DNA from: Microbacterium excoecariae
GTDB taxonomy: Bacteria > Actinomycetota > Actinomycetes > Actinomycetales > Microbacteriaceae
Reading direction: 5' to 3'
Length of the DNA stretch: 64,000 nt
Assembly: GCF_011326725.1 (NCBI RefSeq)
Contig: NZ_JAANCO010000001.1
Span: 1,488,001-1,552,000, forward strand
Under the pieces are notes generated by a model. It was not told the DNA's origin, did no database searches, and saw only the letters and a list, made by a program, of their open reading frames with translations. The stretch's first letter is position 1. Each line of letters opens with the position of its first letter. The translations under genes were made by a program, and so were the position numbers. Below are positions 9,603 through 17,056 of the stretch, one piece after another.

Positions 9603-9632
9603 GGGGCCGTCGCCGGCGCCGGCGGCGGCCCC
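9603..9632 (+). terminator. GC-rich hairpin after gatB
   Basis: A 13-bp stem (GGGGCCGTCGCCG against CGGCGGCGGCCCC, one G-T pair) with a four-base loop starts 14 bp after the gatB stop. There is no T-tract, as is common for actinobacterial terminators. Confidence 0.5.
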
Positions 9633-9662
9633 TCGTGCGCGGCGTGCGGGGAGAATGGATCC

Positions 9663-10907
9663 ATGGGACGGCAGGACGGATCGCGGCGCCTCGTCTCCGC
9701 GGACGGCGCGGACGACGAGGGCGCGCACATCCTCCACGTCGACATGGACGCGTTCTACGTCGCGGTCGAGACGCTGGCGGATCCGTCCCTCGCCGGCCGT
9801 CCCGTCATCATCGGGCGCAGGGAGGGGCGCTCCGTCGTCTCCAGCGCGTCGTACGAGGCGCGCCGGTACGGCGTGCGCTCCGCCATGCCGGTGGCGCAGG
9901 CGCTCCGGCGCTGCCCCCGCGCGGTCGTCGTGGAGCCGCACTTCGATCGCTACCGCGCCGTGTCCGCGCGCGTGATGGACCTGTTCCGCTCCATCACGCC
10001 GCTCGTCGAGCCCCTCTCGATCGACGAGGCGTTCCTCGACGTCTCCGGCGCGCGGCGGCTGTGGGGCGGCCCGGGCGAGATCGCCGCGCTGATCCGCCGC
10101 CGGGTCCGGGGCGAGATCGGGATCACCTGCAGCGTCGGCGCGGCGTCGACCAAGCACGTCGCGAAGATGGCCTCCACGGTGGCCAAACCGGACGGGATGC
10201 TCGTGGTCCCGGCGCGCGAGACGGTCGCCTTCCTCGACCCGCGGCCGGCCGGATCCATGTGGGGCGTCGGCCCGAAGGCCGCCGAGGCCCTGGCCTCGCG
10301 GGGGATTCACACGATCCGCGACCTGCGGGAGACGCCGCCGGCGGCCCTGGAGCGGATCCTCGGACCCGCGCAGGCGAGCAGGCTCGTCGACCTCGCGCGC
10401 GGCCGGGACCCGCGCGCGATCGAGACCGAGCGCGTCGAGAAGAGCGTCTCGCACGAGGAGACGTTCGACGAGGACGTGTGGGATCCGGAGCGGCTGCGCG
10501 CCGAGATCCTGCGGCTCGCCGACCGGGTCGCGGGGCGCCTGCGCGCGGGCGGCGTGGAGGCATCCGGCGTGTCCATCAAGGTGCGGTTCGCCGATTTCCG
10601 GACGATCACGCGCTCTCGCGCCCTCGCGGATCCGACCGACGTGGGCCAGCGGATCGGCCAGGTCGCCCGCGAGCTCTTCGCGCAGGCGGGCGTGTCCGCC
10701 CCCGTGCGCCTGATCGGCGTGCGCGCGGACCGCCTCGTGGCGGCCGGCTCCCAGGCGGTGGCGCTGTGGGACGACGACGGCGACTGGCGGCAGGTCGACA
10801 CGGCGCTCGACCGCGCGGCCGAGCGGTTCGGGCGTGGGTCGATCACGCGCGCCGCCTTCCTCGCGCCGTCGAAGCGGCGCGCGGAGGGGGACCCCGGGGT
10901 ACGGTAG
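9663..10907 (+). CDS. dinB: DNA polymerase IV (Y-family)
   Basis: A 414-aa translesion polymerase. The metal-binding motif HVDMDAFYVAVE is near residue 24 and the second acidic site LSIDEAFLDVSGA near 120; CSVGAASTKHVAKMAS marks the palm-thumb region, and a little-finger domain occupies about 240-350. The usual beta-clamp motif at the extreme C-terminus is not obvious. It would copy past damaged bases with low fidelity. ATG 9663 is preceded six bases upstream by GAGAAT, a possible leaderless -10. I see no LexA box. Confidence 0.92.
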   Translation: MGRQDGSRRLVSADGADDEGAHILHVDMDAFYVAVETLADPSLAGRPVIIGRREGRSVVSSASYEARRYGVRSAMPVAQALRRCPRAVVVEPHFDRYRAVSARVMDLFRSITPLVEPLSIDEAFLDVSGARRLWGGPGEIAALIRRRVRGEIGITCSVGAASTKHVAKMASTVAKPDGMLVVPARETVAFLDPRPAGSMWGVGPKAAEALASRGIHTIRDLRETPPAALERILGPAQASRLVDLARGRDPRAIETERVEKSVSHEETFDEDVWDPERLRAEILRLADRVAGRLRAGGVEASGVSIKVRFADFRTITRSRALADPTDVGQRIGQVARELFAQAGVSAPVRLIGVRADRLVAAGSQAVALWDDDGDWRQVDTALDRAAERFGRGSITRAAFLAPSKRRAEGDPGVR

Positions 10908-10911
10908 TGCC

Positions 10912-11232
10912 ATGCCCAACATCGCGATCGAACTCGGCAAGCTCAGCGGCTCCTTCGGCGTGAAGGCGTCCTACGGCGAGCAGCAGGACCTCGACGGCGT
11001 CACGGTGCTGCCGGTGGCGGCGACCTGGGCCGGCTACGGCGGCGGCTCGGACGACAACGGCCAGGGCGGCGGGGGCGGCGGCGGATTCTCGCTGCCGGTC
11101 GGCGCCTACATCCGGCGCGGCTCCGAGTTCCGGTTCGCGCCGAACCCGGTCACGCTCATCGCGGTCCTCACCCCGCTCGTGTGCGTGACCGGCCGCGCCC
11201 TCGGCTACGTCATCAAGCGGCTGAAGAAGTAG
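10912..11232 (+). CDS. GerW/YtfJ-family protein, 106 aa
   Basis: A 106-aa protein with the hallmarks of the GerW/YtfJ family: an N-terminal beta-rich part, a Gly-rich spacer (GGGGGGG near residue 58), FSLPVGAYI, the FAPNPV motif and a hydrophobic C-terminal helix (LIAVLTPLVCVTGRALGYVI) ending in KRLKK. The helix suggests membrane anchoring. The founding member is a Bacillus spore protein, but relatives exist in non-sporulating actinobacteria, where the role is unknown. TACGGT lies six bases before the ATG at 10912 and overlaps the dinB stop, so it probably has its own leaderless promoter. Confidence 0.7.
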   Translation: MPNIAIELGKLSGSFGVKASYGEQQDLDGVTVLPVAATWAGYGGGSDDNGQGGGGGGGFSLPVGAYIRRGSEFRFAPNPVTLIAVLTPLVCVTGRALGYVIKRLKK

Positions 11233-11234
11233 CG

Positions 11235-11765
11235 GTGACGCCGGCCGCCGCGGCGGACCGGCTCGCCGCCTTCCTCGCGCCCGGCCCGTTTCGCCTCGTC
11301 ATCGACGGGCGCAGCGGCGCGGGTAAGACGACGCTTGCGCGGGCGGTGGCCACCGCGCGCGGCGCGCGCCTCGTCTCGCTGGACGAGTTCTACCCCGGCT
11401 GGGGCGGCCTCGCCCGCGCGACGCCCGTCGCCGCGCGCATCCTGACCGACCACGCCGCCGGGCGCGCGGCCACCTACCGCCGCTGGGACTGGGCGCGCGG
11501 CGAGTACGAGACGCGCGAGCGCCGGGTGGATCCTGGGGAGCCGCTCGTGGTCGAGGGCTGCGGATCCCTGAGCCCCGCGGCCGCGCGGGCGGCGACCTGC
11601 GCCGTGTGGCTCGACGCGGACGCCCACGCGCGGCGCGACCGGGCGCTCGCCCGCGACGGCGACGGCTTTCGGCCGTTCTGGGACATGTGGGCGGCGCAGG
11701 AGGACGCGCACATCCTCGATCACGCGCCGGAGAGCCTCGCGACCTTCGCGTGGTGCATGGCGTAG
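11235..11765 (+). CDS. Small P-loop ATPase / kinase-like protein
   Basis: A 176-aa P-loop protein with Walker A DGRSGAGKTTLARA near residue 25 and a Walker-B-like LVVEGCGSL near 100. The fold order resembles uridine-kinase or nucleoside-kinase-like NTPases, with a possible lid around RDGDGFRPFWDMW. The substrate is unknown. GTG 11235 follows the GerW-like stop by two bases, so the two are likely co-transcribed. It ends just before the convergent DUF2017 gene. Confidence 0.65.
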   Translation: MTPAAAADRLAAFLAPGPFRLVIDGRSGAGKTTLARAVATARGARLVSLDEFYPGWGGLARATPVAARILTDHAAGRAATYRRWDWARGEYETRERRVDPGEPLVVEGCGSLSPAAARAATCAVWLDADAHARRDRALARDGDGFRPFWDMWAAQEDAHILDHAPESLATFAWCMA

Positions 11766-11769
11766 ACCC

Positions 11770-12255
11770 CTACGCCGAGGTCTCGCCGTCCGCGGCCTGC
11801 ACGAGTCCCTCGAGTCGGTAGCCCAGCCACTCGTAGAGCCCGTAGCGCGGGTCGTCCTCGTCGTGCGCCGCATCGCCGTCCGAGATCCCGAGGCGGCTCG
11901 CGAGCACGAGACGCAGCGCGGCCAGCGTGCGCAGCCAGGCGTCGAGACGATCGCCCGCGATCGAGACGTCCACGGGGGAGAGCGCGTCGTCCAAGCCCGC
12001 GTCGCCGATCCGCTCGAGGTCCTCGGCGACGACCCGCGCGTCGCCCGCCCGTCGCCCGAGCAGGTCCGTGCGCGTGACGTCGCGAAACTCCCGCGACGCC
12101 GCGTCGTCCTCGGGATAGGCATCCGGGGTCAGGCGGCCCAGCGCCGGGTCCTCGGGGCGACCGTCCGCGACGAGCGTCGCGAACTGGTCGATCAGGTCGG
12201 CGAGGTGGCGCGCCTCGATCCGCGTGAGCGTGAGAATCGTGAGCCGGTCGGTCAT
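11770..12255 (-). CDS. DUF2017 family protein
   Basis: A 161-aa acidic helical protein of the actinobacterial DUF2017 family, recognised from its length, the N-terminal TRIEARHLADLIDQFATLV segment and its position directly after clpS. No catalytic motif is visible. ATG 12255 overlaps the clpS stop as ATGA, so translation is coupled. The constant clpS neighbourhood in actinobacteria suggests a link to proteolysis or its regulation (inference). Confidence 0.72.
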   Translation of the reverse strand: MTDRLTILTLTRIEARHLADLIDQFATLVADGRPEDPALGRLTPDAYPEDDAASREFRDVTRTDLLGRRAGDARVVAEDLERIGDAGLDDALSPVDVSIAGDRLDAWLRTLAALRLVLASRLGISDGDAAHDEDDPRYGLYEWLGYRLEGLVQAADGETSA

Positions 12256-12554
12256 CGCGTCGCCTTTCGGACGGTGGCCCAGAGGCCGTAATCGTGCATC
12301 GCCTGGGCGTGGAGCTCCATCTGCTCGCGCGCGCCCTCCGCGACGACCGCGTGGCCCTCGTGGTGGACCGCGAGCATGCGCTCGGTGGCCCGCTCGGTCG
12401 AGAACCCGAAGTACTCGCGGAACACGCGCACGACGTAGCTCATGAGGTTGACGGGGTCGTCCCAGACGACGGTCTCCCACGGCGGGGACGCCGTGGCCGT
12501 GGTTTCGCGCGCCGCGCGCGCCTCGTCCGCCGGGAGCAGCGTCGGTGACGTCAT
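12252..12554 (-). CDS. clpS: ATP-dependent Clp protease adaptor
   Basis: A 100-aa adaptor that binds N-degron substrates and hands them to ClpC/ClpA-type unfoldases. The conserved core VVWDDPVNLMSYVVRVF is near residue 30, with AVHHEGHAVVAEG and the helix before a basic C-terminus. I use ATG 12554, two bases before the end of the upstream metallopeptidase gene; an in-frame ATG 13 codons earlier would overlap that gene. Together with clpP1, clpP2 and clpX at 43-46 kb, a large part of the Clp system lies in this window. Confidence 0.9.
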   Translation of the reverse strand: MTSPTLLPADEARAARETTATASPPWETVVWDDPVNLMSYVVRVFREYFGFSTERATERMLAVHHEGHAVVAEGAREQMELHAQAMHDYGLWATVRKATR

Positions 12555-12555
12555 C

Positions 12556-12951
12556 TCACGCCCATCCCAGCTCGTGGAGCCGTGCGTCGTCAATGCCGTA
12601 GAAGTGGGCGATCTCGTGGACGAGCGTCGTGTGCACCTCGTCGCGGAGCTCGCGGAGCGTCGCGCACTGGGCGAGGTGGGGCTCGCGGTACACGATGATG
12701 CGGTCGGGCAGTTCGCCCATACCGTACCGGTCCCGCTCGGTGAGCGCGAGGCCGTCGTACAGGCCCAGGAGATCGAGGGATCCGTCCTCCGGCCTGTCCT
12801 CGACGACGAAGATGACGTTGTCGAGGTCGTCGACCATATCGTCGGGAAGCGCGTCGAGCTCGGAGACCACGAGGGCCTCGAACTCGTCCGGCCCGAGCGT
12901 CGGCCGCTCGTCGGAGCGTTCAGGGGTGTCTGGGCAGGATCCCGAACTCAT
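12556..12951 (-). CDS. Zincin-like metallopeptidase family protein
   Basis: A 131-aa protein with an HExxH zinc motif (LVHEIAHFYGIDD) near residue 115, preceded by VIVYREPHLAQC. It matches the small zinicin-like family (DUF1025/PF06262) by size and motif context. The N-terminus is acidic and no signal peptide is seen, so it is cytoplasmic. Substrate unknown. It is the first gene of a minus-strand run with clpS and DUF2017, just downstream of tRNA-His. Confidence 0.78.
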   Translation of the reverse strand: MSSGSCPDTPERSDERPTLGPDEFEALVVSELDALPDDMVDDLDNVIFVVEDRPEDGSLDLLGLYDGLALTERDRYGMGELPDRIIVYREPHLAQCATLRELRDEVHTTLVHEIAHFYGIDDARLHELGWA

Positions 12952-12955
12952 ATCG

Positions 12956-13029
12956 GGTGGCTGACGGGGCTTGAACCCGCGACCCCCGCGACCACAACGC
13001 GGTGCTCTACCAACTGAGCTACAGCCACC
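12956..13029 (-). tRNA. tRNA-His (GTG)
   Basis: A complete cloverleaf on the minus strand: acceptor GTGGCTG/CAGCCAC, D-arm GCTC/GAGC, anticodon stem CCGCG/CGCGG with loop TTGTGGT (anticodon GTG), T-arm GCGGG/CCCGT. The extra G at position -1 (13029) opposite discriminator C (12956) is encoded, as expected for tRNA-His. No CCA is encoded. Confidence 0.95.
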
Positions 13030-13035
13030 ATGTCT

Positions 13036-13052
13036 CCCCGCTACCTGCGGGG
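13036..13052 (-). terminator. Short hairpin between orn and tRNA-His
   Basis: CCCCGC-TACCT-GCGGGG, a six-pair stem with no T-tract, lies 16 bp after the orn stop. It could attenuate orn transcripts or mark a processing point before tRNA-His. Confidence 0.3.
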
Positions 13053-13068
13053 CAACTTCTCTAGTCTG

Positions 13069-13695
13069 TCACAGGTTTGGGGCGAACTCGTTCACGACAT
13101 TCTCAGCAATTGCCTTGGCGTCGTCCGAGGACGGCCCCGGCTCCGCGACGAAGGCCGCGCGCCGGTAGTACCGCAGCTCCCGGATTGACTCGAGGATGTC
13201 GGCGAGGGCGCGGTGCCCGCCCGCCTTCTCGGGCGCCTGGAAGTACACGCGGGGCATCCAGCGCCGCGCGAGCTCCTTGATGCTCGAGACGTCGACGTTG
13301 CGGTAGTGCAGGTATCCGTCGAGCTCCGGCATGTAGCGCGCGAGGAACATCCGGTCGGTGCCGATCGTGTTGCCGGCGAGGGGAGCCTTGCGCTCCTGCG
13401 GCACGAAGCGGCTCACGTACTCGAGCACGGCGCGCTCGGCGTCGCCGACGGGGATACCGCCGGGGATCTCGCGGTCGAGGCCGCTCGTCGCGTGCATGTT
13501 CGCCACGAAGTCGTTCATCTGCGCGAGCGCGGCGTCCGACGGCCGGATGACGAGCTGCAGGCCGGGGTCGAGGATCTTCAGGTCGAAATCCGTCACGACG
13601 ACGGCGATCTCGACGAGCTCGTCCACGGCCGGGTCGAGGCCGGTCATTTCGCAGTCGATCCACACCAGTCGGTCGTTCTCGGAGGCGCTCACCAT
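13069..13695 (-). CDS. orn: Oligoribonuclease
   Basis: A 208-aa 3'-5' exonuclease of the DEDDh family that degrades two- to five-nucleotide RNAs, including pGpG. Exo I (VWIDCEMTGLD, Asp and Glu) is near residue 12, and Exo III (GGHRALADILESI, His and Asp) near 158. Length is normal. ATG 13695 is preceded six bases upstream by TAGGCT (minus strand, 13702-13707), so the mRNA is probably leaderless. Confidence 0.95.
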   Translation of the reverse strand: MVSASENDRLVWIDCEMTGLDPAVDELVEIAVVVTDFDLKILDPGLQLVIRPSDAALAQMNDFVANMHATSGLDREIPGGIPVGDAERAVLEYVSRFVPQERKAPLAGNTIGTDRMFLARYMPELDGYLHYRNVDVSSIKELARRWMPRVYFQAPEKAGGHRALADILESIRELRYYRRAAFVAEPGPSSDDAKAIAENVVNEFAPNL

Positions 13696-13701
13696 GCCGC
13701 C

Positions 13702-13707
13702 AGCCTA
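13702..13707 (-). promoter_or_regulatory. -10 box TAGGCT for orn
   Basis: TAGGCT ends six bases before the orn ATG, the same geometry as at many other starts in this window. Confidence 0.45.
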
Positions 13708-13777
13708 GCCGCGCCCCCTGACACCCGGCCCCGCGGCGTGCGCGGATCCGCCGGGGCTCGATAAGCTGGGGCTCCTG

Positions 13778-13849
13778 GCCTCCTTAGCTCAGTGGAAGAG
13801 CAGCGAGCTTCTACCTCGTCGGTCGAGGGTTCGAATCCTTCAGGGGGCA
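13778..13849 (+). tRNA. tRNA-Arg (TCT)
   Basis: Acceptor GCCTCCT/AGGGGGC, D-arm GCTC/GAGC, anticodon stem GCGAG/CTCGT with loop CTTCTAC (anticodon TCT, reading AGA/AGG), T-arm GAGGG/CCTTC, discriminator A. TAAGCT at 13762-13767 is a suitable -10 box. CCA is not encoded. AGA/AGG are rare codons in so GC-rich a genome. Such tRNA genes are common integration targets, and the DNA directly downstream looks foreign. Confidence 0.92.
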
Positions 13850-13859
13850 CCCAACGCAC

Positions 13860-13906
13860 AAGGCTCGAACCTTGGCCCGATGAATCAGGGCTGGGGTTCG
13901 AGCCTT
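13860..13906. repeat. Perfect 12-bp inverted repeat after tRNA-Arg
   Basis: AAGGCTCGAACC and GGTTCGAGCCTT are exact reverse complements separated by 23 bases, starting 11 bp after tRNA-Arg. The repeat lies at the junction between the tRNA and the transposase remnant. It may be a terminator-like hairpin or a scar of integration; there is no T-tract. Confidence 0.5.
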
Positions 13907-14022
13907 ACCCGCAACGTCTCCGGGCTCATGCCGAGCCGCCCGGCCACAAGCAGGTTCGGGTGCTGGGGTTTGGCCTCGTCGAGTATCCGCAGCGCGCGCT
14001 CGCGTATCTCGGGCGAAACTAC
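13885..14022 (-). pseudogene. IS3-type transposase OrfA remnant
   Basis: About 45 codons resemble the N-terminal helix-turn-helix of IS3-family OrfA: PEIRERALRILDEAKPQHPN followed by LLVAGRLGMSPETLRVR. Intact copies usually have several more residues between HPN and the LGMSPETLR motif and continue with a basic RRYE-type segment; here the frame ends after LEPQP inside the inverted repeat. No OrfB (DDE) part is present. It is read as a decayed insertion sequence at the edge of an acquired segment. Confidence 0.5.
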
Positions 14023-14087
14023 TGATTCATCGGTTCCGTCCTTGCTTGAAGAACGGAACGACACCCAGGCCGATTCAGCGCGCCCGA

Positions 14088-14990
14088 TCAGACAAAGCCG
14101 AGCGTGGCGACGACCTCGGCGACCCGGGCACGCTGCGTCTGGTCGAGTCCCTGGTTGGGCAGCGGGAGGGACCGTTCGGGGGCGAGGCCGAGGTGCTCGG
14201 CGATCGCGGCGACCACCCGCAGGCTGCCCCCGTACTCGGCGAACAGCGCCCACAGCGGGGCGAGACGCTCCGACTCAGCGACCGCGTCGCCTGGCCGTTC
14301 TTCTTGGGCGGCGCGAGTGAGCGTGAGGGCAGGTTGGGGCAGGGTGCCGCCGATGACGGAGTACCAGGCCTCGCACCCGGCGTTCAGCCCCGTCGCGGCG
14401 AACGCGTCGCCGGAGACGCCGATCGTGATGTGTTCCGGGAGAAGTGCTCGGATCTTCGCGACGTGCTCACGGGCACGTTCCGGCTCGGCGGGAACTCCGG
14501 GGATCTTGATCGAGGCGATCCCCGGTAGCTGCGCAAGGCGCTCGTATAGGTCCAGGGTGAAGGTGAAGTGGGTGGTGCCGGGGTTGTCGTAGACGATCAC
14601 CGGCAGGTCGGTGTGCTCCGTGGCCGTGCGGAACAGTTCGAACACGTCGTGCTCGTTAAGGGGCTGATACGTCATCGGGGCGAGCAGCACGCCGGCGGCG
14701 CCGGCGGTTTCGGCCTGCTCGATGTTGTGCAGCACCTGTGAGGTGCGCAGCGCCCCGACGCCGATGAACACCGGAACGTCCCCGGCGTGCTCGACCGCGA
14801 GCTGGGCGACGCGTGCCCGCTCGCGCGCGTCGAGGTAGGCGTAGGAGCCGGTCGAGCCAAGAGCGGTAATCGAATCGACCCTCGCCTCGCGGAGTCGTGT
14901 GATGAGCCCAACGAAGGCCGCTTCGTCGACGGCGTCGTCGTGAAACGGCGTGAGGGGGAAGGCGCTGAGGCCGGTGAAGGTGCGGATCAC
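14088..14990 (-). CDS. DapA-family lyase/aldolase (not DapA itself)
   Basis: A 300-aa (beta/alpha)8 protein of the dihydrodipicolinate synthase family. The Schiff-base Lys is in SIKIPG near residue 165 and the Tyr in VIVYDNPG near 137. The usual GSTGE motif reads ALGSTGSYAY, so the Glu is missing, as in many members that act on other 2-keto acids. Substrate unknown. GTG 14990 overlaps the stop of a 45-aa ORF. The frame is open upstream through the EamA gene, but the GTG start gives normal family length. It is the last gene of the acquired minus-strand operon. Confidence 0.78.
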   Translation of the reverse strand: MIRTFTGLSAFPLTPFHDDAVDEAAFVGLITRLREARVDSITALGSTGSYAYLDARERARVAQLAVEHAGDVPVFIGVGALRTSQVLHNIEQAETAGAAGVLLAPMTYQPLNEHDVFELFRTATEHTDLPVIVYDNPGTTHFTFTLDLYERLAQLPGIASIKIPGVPAEPERAREHVAKIRALLPEHITIGVSGDAFAATGLNAGCEAWYSVIGGTLPQPALTLTRAAQEERPGDAVAESERLAPLWALFAEYGGSLRVVAAIAEHLGLAPERSLPLPNQGLDQTQRARVAEVVATLGFV

Positions 14991-15124
14991 GCTGTCTCCT
15001 GTCCGGGTCGGTGCGCGAGACCAAGCGTGGCATGGCCGTAGACGAACTGGATCTCCGCGATCACGACGCGGTACTCGTCGACCTCGAACATGAAGGTCGA
15101 CGAGTAGCGGGGCTTGCCAATCAT
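14987..15124 (-). CDS. Small ORF, 45 aa, unknown
   Basis: A 45-codon ORF starting ATG 15124 behind a good ribosome-binding site (AAGGAGACCGC) and ending in a stop that overlaps the GTG of the DapA-family gene. Residues such as STFMFEVDEYRVVIAEIQFVYG alternate like beta strands. It lies in a different frame from the genes on each side. It may be a real small protein or the start or end of a deleted gene; I do not recognise it. Confidence 0.4.
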   Translation of the reverse strand: MIGKPRYSSTFMFEVDEYRVVIAEIQFVYGHATLGLAHRPGQETA

Positions 15125-15707
15125 GCGGTCTCCTTGGGTGCGCTCTCATGGGCCTCCCACCCAGGGTGTACTCGTGGCTTCGTCGTCCGTCGCGCTGGGC
15201 TGCGGCTCCGGCGGTGATGACGATCGCGATACCGACCAACTGCAACAGCGTGGGCTGCTGGGCAAGGACGAGCAAGCCGATAAGGACGCCGAAGGCGGGC
15301 TCGAGCGACAACAGCGTCCCGTAGGCGGTGTGGGTCATCCGGCGCAGCGCGAGCATCTCGAGGGCGAAGGAGATCACCGGGGTAATCAGGGCGATCCCGG
15401 CGGCGAGGATGAGGATCTGCCAATCAGGTTCACCGCCGATGATCTGCGGGAGCCCGAACGGCAGCGTAAACAGCGCGGCGATCGGGATCGTGAGCGAGAG
15501 CCCGCTGATTCCGGCGAAACGATCCCCGACGCGCTGAGTGAAGATGTTGCAGAGGCCCCAGCACGCCCCGGCGGCCCCGACATGCTCGATCACCGTCACG
15601 GAGAGGGCGTTGGAGAGCGGGACGAGTAGCATCGCTGCGACCCCAAGCGTCCACGGTGGCATCGCCCCGGTCCTCTGTGCCGATGGTGCGGCATGCCTGC
15701 CGGTCAT
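15125..15707 (-). pseudogene. EamA/RhtA-type transporter with internal deletion
   Basis: The frame starts at ATG 15707, overlapping the B3/4 gene stop as ATGA. After MPPWTLGVAAMLLVPLSNAL and HVGAAG, which match the N-terminus of RhtA-like exporters, it jumps to CWGLCNIFTQRVGDRF, which belongs to the second EamA repeat, then continues normally to AAAQRDGRR. About 100 residues, covering the first EamA domain, appear missing in frame, leaving perhaps five or six of ten helices. No stop separates it from the DapA-family frame downstream; the end given here is approximate. Such a protein is unlikely to transport. Confidence 0.55.
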
Positions 15708-16429
15708 GCCCTGCTGAGGAGTCGACTGGTGGCCCTCACGTCTTCACCGAGGGCGGAGAGCGCGTCGACGAGCGCATCCGCCGCGGCATGCAGCTCGGCG
15801 TCGGTGACCGGATCGAGGGCGTCAAGGATGAACAGTGCGCTCGTGCTGTCCTCCCGCAGCGCAGTGCGGGGCCCCTGCCGCCAGTTCCAGCGCCGACATG
15901 TCACCCCCGCATCGTCGGTCCACACGACCTCACCCGACTCGGGGTGCTCGATGGTGGGCTCACCGTTCACGGTCGTCGCGAAATCTTCATCACCGGTCGC
16001 CCGGACCAGCCGGGCCGGCCCCTGGTAGCGGGCATAGTCCTCGCCGCCGAAGGGGATCTGGCAGAGCACACTGATCGCGTTGTAGATGTCCGTCAGCGCA
16101 TTCACCCGCGGCAAGCCCTGCTCCGCTCTGCGAGTGAGGGCCTCTAGGCTGTTGCGGGTGCGCTGCGGCTTCGCGCCGAACGCCCGGTACGCGTCTCGCC
16201 ACGCCGCGATATGCGGCAGCTCATCCACGGGCGACCCGGCCAGCAGCTCTTTGGCATACGCCTCAGCCTGGGCGATGAGCTCGTCCGCAGCGGTCAACCC
16301 GGCACTCGAGTGCTGGTCGATGCCGTCGATGATCACAAGCAGGGCCCGGTAGTCGGGGCGGAGCGCGTGCACGGCCGGGTCGACGCTCGAGGCGGCGAAG
16401 AACGCGTCGGGCGAGAGCAGATCAGTCAT
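15704..16429 (-). CDS. B3/4 (tRNA synthetase editing-like) domain protein
   Basis: A 241-aa free-standing B3/4-domain protein, related to the editing module of phenylalanyl-tRNA synthetase beta. The typical block WRDAYRAFGAKPQRTRNSLEAL is near residue 77, followed by LPRVNALTDIYNAISV and a C-terminal beta part with GEVVWTDDAGVTCRRWNWRQG. Proposed roles for such proteins include trans-editing of mischarged tRNA or amino-acid sensing, but none is proven for this branch. ATG 16429 overlaps the upstream regulator stop by eight bases; its own stop overlaps the EamA start. Confidence 0.75.
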   Translation of the reverse strand: MTDLLSPDAFFAASSVDPAVHALRPDYRALLVIIDGIDQHSSAGLTAADELIAQAEAYAKELLAGSPVDELPHIAAWRDAYRAFGAKPQRTRNSLEALTRRAEQGLPRVNALTDIYNAISVLCQIPFGGEDYARYQGPARLVRATGDEDFATTVNGEPTIEHPESGEVVWTDDAGVTCRRWNWRQGPRTALREDSTSALFILDALDPVTDAELHAAADALVDALSALGEDVRATSRLLSRA

Positions 16430-17054
16430 GAGAGGGCTCCTCGGGAGTCTGGTGGTGGGGAAGGATGGCGCGGACGCCCGGTTCGAACACGGCGAGCGAG
16501 ATCCGGGCCGGGACCTCGCCGGGGTTGGCATAGGAATGCGGCACGTCGCCGGCGAACTCGATCGCATCACCCGTGCCCAGCAGGTGGAGATCATCAGCGA
16601 CGGTGATCGTCACTGCGCCGCGCTGGACCTGTAGCAGCTCCCGAGTGCCCGGTGCATGGGCGTCGCTGTCGTGCTGGTCGCCGGGACCCAAAGACCAGTC
16701 CCACAGCTCCACCACGTCAGGTGGTTGCGTGCCCGCGACGAGCACCCCTCGCCCGCCATGCTCGCCCGTCCACAACGCTGCGCCGTCGCCGTGCACGGTC
16801 ACCCGTGCCAGCACGGACTCCTCCCGAGGGGGCTCCACCAAAGCCGGCAACCCCACCCCCAGCGCATCCGACAAGCGCAGCAGTGTCCCGATGCTCGGGT
16901 TCACCACGCCCTGCTCGACGTTCACGAGCATCCGTCGACTCACCCCCGCAGCGGCAGCGAGCTGATCCAGCGTCCACGACAGTCGCTGCCGCGCAGCGCG
17001 CACACGTCCACCCACTGTGCGCGTGAGCGTCTCGGTCGCTGTGCCCGTACCCAT
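16422..17054 (-). CDS. XRE-family regulator with C-terminal cupin
   Basis: A 210-aa regulator. A helix-turn-helix domain (LSWTLDQLAAAAGVSRRMLVNVEQG) covers about residues 20-75, and a cupin sensor domain about 125-195 (LQVQRGAVTITV, DAIEFAGDVPHSYAN). Such proteins sense small molecules, often amino acids or amines, and control the adjacent genes. ATG 17054 is chosen because TATGGT lies seven bases upstream and the operator repeat ends two bases away. It heads the operon with the B3/4, EamA and DapA-family genes, pointing to a system for handling an amino-acid-like compound (inference). Confidence 0.82.
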   Translation of the reverse strand: MGTGTATETLTRTVGGRVRAARQRLSWTLDQLAAAAGVSRRMLVNVEQGVVNPSIGTLLRLSDALGVGLPALVEPPREESVLARVTVHGDGAALWTGEHGGRGVLVAGTQPPDVVELWDWSLGPGDQHDSDAHAPGTRELLQVQRGAVTITVADDLHLLGTGDAIEFAGDVPHSYANPGEVPARISLAVFEPGVRAILPHHQTPEEPSHD

Positions 17055-17056
17055 GT

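Noticed and set aside
7985..9745. Minus-strand frame of 586 codons opposite gatB.
   Set aside because: A mirror of gatB codon use (Asp/Arg/Leu-rich) with no motifs; gatB is certain.
14088..15707. A single 539-aa EamA-DapA fusion protein.
   Set aside because: The frame is open, but the linker of about 45 residues is low-complexity, the DapA-family part has its own GTG start coupled to a 45-aa ORF, and no such fusion is known to me. The lack of a stop is more simply explained by decay and high GC.
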